Positions 47,001 through 59,000 of a stretch of DNA of 64,000 nt are shown piece by piece (position 1 is the stretch's first letter; every line of letters starts with the position of its first letter). A program made the translations under genes and the position numbers. The notes below the pieces were generated by a model. The model was not told the origin of the DNA. It saw nothing but the letters and a program-made list of their open reading frames with translations, and did not search any database. The DNA comes from Leptidea sinapis (lineage: Eukaryota > Arthropoda > Insecta > Lepidoptera > Pieridae). The stretch covers positions 15,983,001-16,047,000 of the forward strand of contig NC_066312.1 in assembly GCF_905404315.1 (NCBI RefSeq), read 5' to 3'.

Positions 47001-50000
47001 TTTACAATTTTTTTTTTATGAATATGAATGGAATAAATTCCGTTTAAATGATGAAATATTGTCTGAAAAAATATCAATATCAACTTTTTTATCTTTTTCT
47101 TTTACATTTCTTATGTGATAATTTTATTTAACGTAAGTTATATTTAATATATATTAATATAACTATATATTATATGATAAGTTGAATTTAACGAAACATA
47201 ATGTAATATTGCTTATATTCTGCTTAAAAAGAGACAGAAGAAAGGTTTCTGGTTGTTTATATTTGGGTTCTACCATTTACTACTATTTATTTTTGTACAT
47301 TCTTGCTTCTACCTCTTATACATCCGTCTAAAAAGGATACAAGCTATTATCTAATATCCATATAATGTCATCAGGTCAAGTCTGGTTTCTGAGAGATCTT
47401 GCTTTATAAATACATTTTGTGTATTTCACAGATGACACAGGGGTCTGAATTAGCCGACGTGGTTATATTAGATGTTGATGCAAATAAACTTGATACACCT
47501 TTTAACGATTTGGAAACTCTGCCGCCTGAATTGGTAAGTTTTGCAGACCACTATTCTCTTCTACAATGCCACTCACTATGAATTTTTGGTTCAACCGAAT
47601 TCTGAAATCCTGTGGTACCTGTGATTTGTCAACATTTACACAATTAAGTGACAAAACGGACACTATATCGTTTCGCTAATTGTCTAGCGGAATTTATTCC
47701 TTATATTGGTTGTTCGGTTTTTGCCCTTTTGAAAGTTTCGGCATACCTTAAAATCGTAAAACTAATTGTTTATGGCTGGGTTGCATACAATCAGCAGTTA
47801 TAGTTAAGTTTTAAGTCAAATTTAACGTTAACAGTAACACTGACTTTAACATAGACTGCGGAATTTGTAACATCATCATATTCCTAGGCAAAGTTAAAAA
47901 GTGAAATATCATGTCAAAATCGAATATTTATTTGAAACTTTTGACAGGCTTGTTAAATATATTTTAAAATAAAATTTAGCTATTTACATTAACAATAGCT
48001 TTAACAATATTTAAGATTGGACGGTTACGGTTAAAGTTATGACATCGTCTAAAAATGCTTAAATGGTGCAACTCATTTTTTGCTTAACCGGTACTTATTT
48101 GTTATTGCTAAAGTTAGTTGGTGCATTCCAGCCCTAGGTATACCAATAATTTTTCAATTTCAGGTTGCAAGTTTGAAAAAAGCTTTAAGTGATAAAAATG
48201 CACTAGGTGACACCGTCTCAAGAGCATTCCTACGTGCCCTAGTTTGTCTGATTGGCGGATACAGGGATGCTATAAGGTATATATAGAATAGTTGTCTATT
48301 ATTGTTATATTCAAATAAATAGAAAATCATTAAAAGTTATTACATCTTTCAATGATATTATGTAAATCTAGGTGAGAGGCACAATTACAATTTCAATAGG
48401 ATCTTATTTCTGTAAACATATTGTGTTAAAAACAGGGCATCAATTGAAGAATAACAGAATCAATCAATTCTTAAATTAATTAATAAAACTTTTACACGCA
48501 TTACACGAATTAATATCGCGAACCATATTCTAAAAATTGAGGATTATGAAAATAACCTCGGAAGGAGCCGAACCACAAAGTCTTTGCACGCTTTAAAAAA
48601 AGCCGTTAATGTATTCTAAACTTTCGCAGAGGTTTTTTTTTATATCCAACTAGTTATATATCGCAGCGTAAAAGAAAAATACAGTACAAAGTTGTAGATT
48701 TAAATATCTACCGTCTGTAATACTATATTAGCTTAGTAATAGCACAGAGTATAAAAATAAGAAAATGCTTAGTAATTAATTAATTTATGAAAGTGTGTAA
48801 AAATTTAAGTTTTTTAAAGTATTCTTATACATAGAATTTAATAGAAGATTATTGCCTATTTTAGAATCGAGAAGGGTCAGCTAATAACATTCAATCCAGA
48901 GGCTTTTGTGAAAACTAGAAAGAACATGCAGCCATTCTTAAATAAAATACTGCAGTCGCAGATATTTCAACAGGTAAGAAAATGTTTTTATTGAAACAGA
49001 TTATATGTTGGAATCGCTAGGCAGAGAATAAGGTGACTGGAATGCTTGGCCCCGGAAGTTTTGGGAGCGAATATTAATTCTACCCAGATCTAGGCGTAGT
49101 CTTATCTCTGAGAAAACTCTTTTAACCGACTTTCACGACCTTTGCACCGTTTCTTTCTGGTATTTTGCACCGTTTCACTAATTTGGCCGATTTTTTTTTA
49201 AAACAGTGTGTTATTGTTAGGTGATATCCCTCACTTCTGGGATTAATGTAGATATACCAAGACATACCCAGATTTAAGATCGATGGGGTACTCGGCCCGT
49301 TGGCTCGCTCGGACGGAACCCGAGTGGCACGGTTTCGAGTCTCGCATTGTTTATAAATTTTGGTACAATTTAAATTTGCAAATTTTTATGTTGCTGCAAA
49401 CCCGCTTTATAACACTATTTTTATTTCAAAAATATATATTATGGGTACGTTAATAAATAAGCATGTATTAGTTTATAGATGAAAGGCTGGAACTGCTAAA
49501 CTCTGGAAGAGGTTTTAACGACGAGTTCGAAGTGGAATGCAATAACTATGCAGATAAATTGAATACGGGCAGTGGGCAGCGGCTTAAACAACAGTATCGA
49601 GATTGGGCAAAAAATGTTAAAAAGGAAGGTGGTGCTTTTTTCAAGAACGTTAAAAATAAGGTTAGTAAGAAGCTGCCAAGTCTGTCCTATCAGATAAATT
49701 CAAATTGTAATACACAACAGTTAACTTTGATTTAGTTAAATCTGTCAATTGACGTATGTGAAGAAAATTTTGGTTTATATGCATTTGTTTAATGCCGTTT
49801 TGAAACATAAACGTTGTAATTTTATAATATGCCAATATAGCTAAAGGGATAATTCCGAACATACTTCATTCAAAGTAATTACAAATGTCGTTATCAGACA
49901 ATTTTTATGTTCCAGGACAATACACTTGTACATCTTATTTTACTAAATAATGGATGGTTTCCAGGGATTGTAAGGTCCATCAAATGGGACATACCATTCA

Positions 50001-53000
50001 CTGAGATTTGCTTACAGTATAATTTCGGCTTTAGTCCGAACATTGTATCGATCTGTTGCCAAGTCGCCAACTGCACTAAAGAGACTTCCAGTATTGTCAT
50101 ATTCGTTACTACGACGTTCTCCCAGGAGATAGGCAGAGACTACCGACCTCCCATGCCATGGTCCTCAAACAATTCCCTGTATTTTTCCACCCGCAGTTCT
50201 ACTTTCAGAAAGCCTAAGTTCCGCAATCTTTAGGATTAGCTAGGATAGATTATTTAGGATAGCGTTTCAATACGTGATCCTTGGTGATGAATATTTTGCC
50301 ATAACTATCCGCAAAAGAGACGAATTATACACTAACACGAGTTGGATTATTCCGTTACTAAAAAACATTAAACTGATGATAACCAGTAAAATCACATGAC
50401 ATCAATAACATTAATAAAATCAAATGAGACGTATCCAAAATTTTGATATTAAACACTCCATTTGTGCATTTATTTGTTGTATATATTTTTTATTTGTTCA
50501 TGCTTTTAGTATGAGATTAGAATGTCTAATTGATCTCGATATAAAAAAACGAATATCGAAAACTTTGAGTATTTTAATAATACTTATTTGCCTTGATAAA
50601 GCACTAGTATGGGCGATGGGCTTTCCAATATAGTAATCTTTAATTATAGTATCTATAATAATATATTGATATCGTTTATCATTGCTATATAATATATATT
50701 ATAGTAGGATGCTAGTATTAAAGCTATTGGATAATATGTAAATGCAGAAATACGTGTTTTGTTAATAGTATATGCATACATGCCTTAACTGCTCGGAGTT
50801 ACCCGTTTTGTTTTAAAATGTGAATATTTACAGGCCAGTCCCGCTGTCCAATCGGCTGTAAAAACGGTGAGTCGATATTGAGTGCACGGTTTCTAAATCA
50901 CTTTTTAGTGGAATGTAACTTTTAATAGGGGCTCATAGCTCACAGCAATAGAAGATTGATTTTTCAATTAAGCTCTCATCCTGTCAATATTAAATTATTG
51001 CATACTTCTCTAATGTCAATGAGTCCTAAACGTCTGTTTTTAAGGTTGTAATGTCAATCGAATGTTATCCTGCAGACAAACTGTCCAAACACTTTATCGG
51101 GGCTATGTTTGCTTAATATTCTTTCTGTAAATGAGTAATAGTATAAATTAATACTAAACGTAGATGCCTGTTTTAAGGATAATCTCGTATAGTATTTTAT
51201 TATTACATTTGCTAAATTTCTGAGCGCGTTTTAACTTAGGCGTTCAATGGTAGGTACTAGGAAATAATATCCAGACATAGCTTTAAGCAATATTTTTCTG
51301 GCAGGCATTAAACAAGTTTCGTGTTCTTTAAGTTTCTTATTCATCGATTCTGTAATATTTCACTTCTTTTTTTATATTTCAATCTATGAACTTCGAGCCA
51401 GTCGAAATCAGGGCTTACAATATAAAAGCCTATAATACTTCATAGATATATTTTTTCTCATGAAATTTTATTCCACGCAGGGTTCAAGAGTATTTATTGC
51501 ATGTATTGTATTTTTAATATGCTGCCGATGCTATTAAACATTTATTTATTTCTGTCCATATTAACGTATAAAATTGCCTGCTTCACCTTTACTCTTTTAT
51601 TAAAATCACCATTATCATTATTGATAACATATTAATGAACTTTAATATTTTAATCTTAATATATATAAATCTCGTGCCACAATGTTTGTCCTCAATGGAC
51701 TCCTAAACTAATGAACGGATTTTAATGGTGATTACTTCATGGAGTGCAGTTTGGTCCAACTTGAGAGATAGGGTAGTTTTTATTTCGATTTGGGACCCAT
51801 AAATATTTTTATTTTCAATATTTGTTTTGTATGGACATATTTTCTATGAGAGAATTTAGTGACGCACGGTTTGACAGTTCCACTGTGAAACAATTTCATT
51901 CTAACAACAGGGAGCATATTTACGAAATAATTTTTGATGTTTTGAAATATAAAACAGTTGTTTTTTTACTATCTACAGAACAACGTCTGTCGGGGCAGCT
52001 AGTTATATTATAAATTACATAATCATAAACGAGCTATTCTTGGCCGTCACAGAGTTATTCAACCTCATTTGTCTGTGTTAGCCGTTCTTTGTGGTATTTC
52101 TAGATTGTAGTGACATAAAAAGGCGCGAACAGTAACCTTGAAGGCTGCCAACGATCTGCCAAAGAGTCGACCCACAATATGATTTTGCCCCACTATTTGT
52201 CAACAAACCATATCTTCTTAAATATAATCTCCCAACAGAAGAACTACCCAGAAAATATAAACATATTTTTTTTACTGATAAGTGTAATTTATCGATGAAT
52301 GAATGTTCTGTCATATTCATCATCAATATGCAAGTTATAAATCTCTACAATAAATATAATTGATTATAATGAAAAGGTCTTTCATTTAATAGGGTCCGAA
52401 CGACACTTAAAATCCAGCGTCTTATTGTTGTTTTGTAACACGTAATAATGATAAAAGATTTCCTGATCTTGTTTGTTCACACATTTGTACTTATTCTTAT
52501 TTACATTTAAAATTCATTTCAACCGTTTTCCATTACTAATTGGATGGTTACAAATAATGTGTCTTCAGAGACGCATGAAATTATAAATTTTAAGTATTAT
52601 TTGTTTTTGAAGGTTCGTCAAGGGGGAAGAAATGTGAGATCTGCAGTGAGAGATTTAAAAAACAAAATCCCCAAAACGGGGTCACGCCCATCCTCTTCAA
52701 ACACTACTGATGAGAACAGGTAAAAAGAAAAGCTTTATTTTCAAAAAAAAAAAATACTGACATGAAATCATATTTAAAATAACGATAAACGCGATTTATC
52801 CCTAAAAAATTATCTCAAATAGAAATTTCTGTCTTCGTTAGCACCGACTCCAAAATTTTGTAGAATATAAAAAAATGGATTAGAGGTCGGTATTATTTTT
52901 GTTTTATTTTTTGGTAGTTTAAACTTATATTTATGAGTATTAGTATTCAGTATCATTAGTAGGTAGTTATATTCTTGGGTGACGCGTCTCATGATAATTG

Positions 53001-56000
53001 CAGTAACCTAGTGGCTACATGGTGTTGTTAATTGCCTGCCTGTCGGATTCATAAGCAGATGAGTTTAATAGAACCCCTTAAATTGCTTTGGCTATAATTT
53101 ATAATGGGACTCTCTTGATACTAACCGTGAAATTCTTATTATGATATATTTTAATAGAATTTATATTATACTTATTATTATTTGGCCCGGAAATGCGTAT
53201 CTGTCAGCTAGTGTATTAATATTCAAAATACTAAGGAATTAATGTGGCTGACTTGTCATTCAAATCGGATACAGGTAACCCCACCCTTCCAACGGGGTCA
53301 ATCATAACATTAGTAGATTTATAAAAAAAATCTTGGAATCGTCACTATAAATATTACTTTTAAACTACTGAATCTACCATATGTTCAGAAAAAGAAAAGC
53401 TCGTTAGAAAAACATACAAGAAACTCAACGGCCACTCTTTTCAATCAAATAGAGTATTTTACAATGGCTGTAACATATAATATGTATTTAAATAATAATA
53501 TTTCAAATATTTCATTAAAAGTAATAAAGAAAAAACTGTATAAATATAAATTATCGTACATTGGATGCATCAATCAACCTTTAGAGCTTGGATTCGTTTT
53601 AAAAGACATATCAACATTAACTGTTCGTAATAAAAGGCATTTATTTTCTCAAAATTGATTCCTTTAGAATTCTTTTTGATGTCATTTCAAATATACTTAC
53701 TAGATACTACTATCGCTTCGGAAACAAATGGCTCTTTGATAATGAAGAAGCGGCGCAAGAGACACTCCCAGTATTCTTTTTTTGCGCTCTTATTAATGAA
53801 AATGAGTATTGCTATAAAAATATTTGACATTCAGCTGTGGAGTAGTAGGATTTACGTCGGAGCCATTTTTTAATAAAAACATTTAAATTTATTTATAGAT
53901 AATGCCTCAACAGTGGCTGGGACTTTATTATAAAAGTGTATACATTTACCCTAAAATCTATTATTATGTATATTATGAAGCCTACTAGAATTAGTTATAA
54001 GCAATCCCTTATTTCTAGTGTTATAATAATGAAAATCACTATTAAGAGTATCAAAAGCAGAAAATAGGTCATCAGCGATAAACTAATTTAATCTAAAATT
54101 AAAACGTACTTATTCTGCTTTAGGTTCTCATGCAGTTCGGCCACACCGCTCTCGTCAGACTCGTCGTCATCGTCGACGCCGATCCACGGCTCACCCCCTC
54201 TGGAGCCGCCACCTTCCCTCCCCCTTGATCTTCTCCCAGAGATGGAGTTCCTTTTTACAAGCAAGCGACACGACATGTTTCCTAACAACACGCGCAATGA
54301 ACCAAGCTCTGAAAATCTCGTGAGTAATAATGCACTGTAGCCAAACGTTACGTTATGTTCAAGTATGCTTTAAAATCCTAGTTGACTCATAAAAAATATC
54401 GTTACGAAAAGCGTGGTAACAGGAGCCCTATTACCAAAATCGAAATACGAAGTTTCCGTTGACTGGTCGTACAATTTCCTATTACGATAGTGTTTCGGAT
54501 CTGAAGATCGATACGAAGTTCGCGATAAGACATTTTGTCTTTCGTTTACCTTATTCCCAAATTCACGTTACATTTACTTTTTCGTTGTTTGACATTATTA
54601 TGATCGTAACTACTTCACTTATGGTTCCGAAACGAAATCCGTCCGCTCTATTCGGATCCGAAGTACTTTGGTAATAGGATTTAATTCGAAGTTAGTCTTT
54701 CTTTCGTTTCGGATCGAAAGTTCGGCTTTCGATTTAGGTAATAGACCGCCTGTGACGAAACAATCTAGTTTTCATGTGAATATGCTTAACTACTAGTTGG
54801 TTTATATTTTTTAAACATTTGCAGTTTCAAAAGCAAGATCAATAACAAGTAGCTCACTCTAGTTTTTGAATTTGATGTTTATCGCTAATATATTTATGAG
54901 TATAATAATAATAAAGCACATTCGAACATATCGTACATCACCCTTAAATCTAACATTAATTGTTGAACTAAAACTTTCGACTTTTCCATTATAAAATAAT
55001 TTAGTTTAGTTAATTGAATCTGTATTTGTTTTGCAAATGATACTCTATTTTTGATGATCTTTAATATTCTATTTTTGAGTGATCAATTACCCTTTAAGAA
55101 TATAGAACTGAATACGCATATTTAGTGCCTATGTAGTTATTGACTCACCATGCACAGTGAGCGCAGTATTTGCAACATACTAATACAAACAATACATTTC
55201 TTGATTTAACGCCAAACAAATGTTAAATAAGAAATTCATTAGAGTTGAAATTATACGATAAACCCAATATATTTATTGTAAGGCATAATTTTCAAATTCT
55301 TAATTATAAACCACGGACTAGGTAAAAAAATAAGGACTCCATGTCACCTCACATAACGGTGTAGCACCAAAACAAGATGATTAACGTGTAAATACATAGC
55401 CCCACGCACACACTTACACTACTACAGGCCGATAGGTAGCCATTATGAGAATTGTCATCGTCTGTGACAGATCAGTTTGCGTCTCAATAAAATATTTTTA
55501 AAATGCCGTCGTGCGTTGTGATACTATTTAAGTATTTGTAGCCATATATGATTATTTAAGAGAGAAAAAATTGTGTAACTAGTATCCCCCGTAACTGCAC
55601 ACACACACTAGCATAACGGTGCTTCACTTGCTAATATCAAGGCGCGGAGTCCTTCTTTTTTTACTCGTCCGTGTTATAAACATGAGTAGCAAACTTACGT
55701 AGCCTTACTTAACACTGAAATAGTTAGTTACATGAACACTGATATAGTCAGGTAGTCATTTGAATATCAAGACTACCAGAGCAACCTCACAAAAGGCTGT
55801 GTGTCCTCGAATGTCTTCCTATACCTTATCACGTCTTCTTTACACTATATTACAAACGATGAACAAATAAGAACAATAAAACTCGATAAAAAGAAGTTCG
55901 ACGGCACGTGTCGCTATCTCAACGATTATAACAGTATTTAATTTCTAATAAGAAACCTCATAATATAATTTATTTGTGAATACTATGCTTTGCAAAACTC

Positions 56001-59000
56001 GAAAAAGCATAGGAGTGTAGCCGGTCTTTTATATGAGTCCGGAATCGGCAATCGAGTTTGAAACCCAGTATTTCGATACTAGACGAGGCATTAAAGGGAG
56101 TGTTGTCGACTCTTGGACAAAACAATTGACCAATCAGAACGCTCGACGTCTCACACTGCTAACAACACCCGTGACATTACAATGTCACTAAAGCCAGGCC
56201 GTTAAATTGTTATAAATGAAGTTAATTGACAATCTAACGTTTAATTATAACATCGTTAGTGAAATTGTAATATCATGGCATTGACAATATACATATGACA
56301 TATACACTAATACCTATACAATATTATATTGATTCTCCTGCTTAGGTTTGATAAGCGGCAAATGAAACATTCCTGGATGAATTTTGATGGACTTTTTAGA
56401 TTGTTATAATCTATATATATAAAAATGAATTGCTGTTCGTTAGTCTCGCTAAAACTCGAGAACGGCTGGACCGATTTGACGAATTTTGGTCTTGAATTAA
56501 TTTTGGAAGTCCAGGGAAGGTTTAAAAGGTGAATAAATGGTGAAAATGCTGCTAAATTAAATAATAATTCCATACATAATTTCTATGAGAGAATTTATTG
56601 ACGCACGGTTTGACAGTTCTGCTGTGAAACAATTTCATTACAACAACAGGGAGCATATTTTACGAAATAATTCTTGATGTTATGATATATTATTGACAAA
56701 TTAATAAAAAACATTATTTTATTTATTATAAACAGAACAACGTCTGTCGGGTCAACTAGTATTAAATATATTCTTAAAGGTTATTCGATTAATGGAAAGG
56801 TTGTCAGTTGTACATGTGTAATGAACGTGTTAATAATTAACCAAGTCTCACTAATAAACGGAAGATTTAAGAATTAAATTTGGCTCTTGGTAACAGATGC
56901 AGATATAACGCTTTATTCATTGTTATTGAACTATCATTGAATAATCTGCAAAATCTTAATTATTTGAAATATATCAGTATTTTAAATGTTATATTTTTTT
57001 TGTAGTATAATGAATAAGTACATTTTATTCATGTAAAGGTATTTGTTACTCAAATTTAAAAGTGTTGATTTATTCTCTTATATATAATTGTATGCTGTGA
57101 TCTGCATCTGAGTTTCATGAGTCATTGATTGAAAACATTGGTTAAAGTAACATAATATTGCCATATAAATAACATACCATTCCCATTCATTGTTTGCTAC
57201 TTCCTGTTGTATTTATTTTGTGCTTTTTGTTTCATATCATTTGATACGTATACATATAGAAATGTAGAAGTAAATGTTGCCTAAAGATGTTGAACCATAT
57301 ATCTCTAACAATTTTAATACCGTTTAAGTTTTTAATGTGCCTAAACGCTTTGCCTTTCCAAAGCCGTCTCGTTCATGCTTCTCACTGTAATGTCGATGTT
57401 GTATTATGTAATTGCACGGTTGTTCCTAGGTGCACTGGCACATTATCAAAATTTTATTTTCAGAAAACAATGACACAACAAAACCCACCCCGCTTACCAA
57501 AACGCCCCGCAACCCCAGTCCGATACCCAATAATATTTACGAGGAAACTGGTCGACCTCTCTGACGCTCCAACGCCGCCGCCTAGGAGTACTCAAGCGCC
57601 ATCGACGCCGCATTTTATTAGTAACATCGTCAAAAACGACACGCCGGCGGCCGAATTCCATACAAGCACGATTCGCTTCTCAGAAGGCGGCGACAAAGCC
57701 AAGTTGAAACTAACGCTGTCGAATAAAAAGACACAGTCGACTAGTAACAGCAATGGCAACGTTGTTAGGCTACCAGCCGTTATTGTTCCTCGACCGGCCG
57801 CGCCGGATCGACCTTACGCAGTCAATGGGAAAGTGCAAGAGGTAATTGTGGTTTGCATATTAGCTGTCATTGCAATCATATTCATTTACCTTAGAGATGA
57901 CGATTGATATTGGATTGCACTAACAAATATTTATCGTTGCTCATTATGAATATGTTTATGTAATGCAAACGTATCCATTTATTCTTGAGAACAAACACAG
58001 TACTAATAATATTATGGTTTCGGAATAACCACATAACTCTATAAGCACTGATTTTCAAAATAACATGGGGATTTAAAAATGACTTTTTGAGGTGGTCCGT
58101 CGGCTGAGCATCTATTTCTTTGATGGATTTCACATAGCTTTATTATTATAACAGGTTTTAATGTTTATTCTTCTATTGTAATTGCTTAACTTTATATTCA
58201 TTTATCAATTTATAAATGCATGCACTAATTATTTTAATTGTAAGACTTTCTTTAACTTTTAATTTGCATGTTGCAGTGATAACTAAACGCTATGACAGTA
58301 CCTATATGCGTAGTTCATTAATAAAAATAAATACTTTGACTACATTTCAAAAACAACAAAACTTAAAATTTTGCAAGACCGTGTGTTTGAATGATACTCG
58401 TTTAAGTTCAAGTACCTACTTGTCTTATGTATAATTTTTAGCACAGGTATTTTAATATTAAAGTATTGTTTTTGAATGCGATTTAAGTAAATACATAACA
58501 TTTTTCATGATATTTCACAGCTAAAATTAATTTATGTGAGCGTTTAGAAAGCCCTGTTTTCTAGAATAACTAACTGCCTTATGATATTGAATTATTTAAA
58601 CTTTTTTTTCCTTTTCATATATACTTTTATTGAACTTATAAAAATGCTATAATATCACATTATGACGTAAATTATCTCAATGTCACAAAAAATCTGCAGC
58701 CCAATGTGATTATCACAAATATTAATAAATATTAAGTCTAGTAATATATTTAGACAAATTATAAATTGTTTGTGATATAATATATATATAGTCGAATGCA
58801 TAAAATGCATCTTAAATATTAGTGGATACCTTAAAGGTATAATATAATAATTCTATAATATAATAGTTCTTAATTGTTTTTGATTGTGTACGAAAGAGGG
58901 ATACATATGTAAATTGTACATTAATTATAAATATTCATGCATTGTTATAAAATAAATTAATTTACTTTATTTAAAGTAGTTGCTACGTTAACAATGCTTG

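Noticed and set aside
53464..53873. Two overlapping open frames in DENND1 intron 11
   Set aside because: No splice sites keep the DENND1 frame and no protein family was recognised; partly in repeat sequence.
57287..57463. Codons upstream of DENND1 exon 13 in the same open frame
   Set aside because: A strong acceptor (attttattttcag) sits at 57463 and the upstream part has no similarity to DENND1 and no role in the join.
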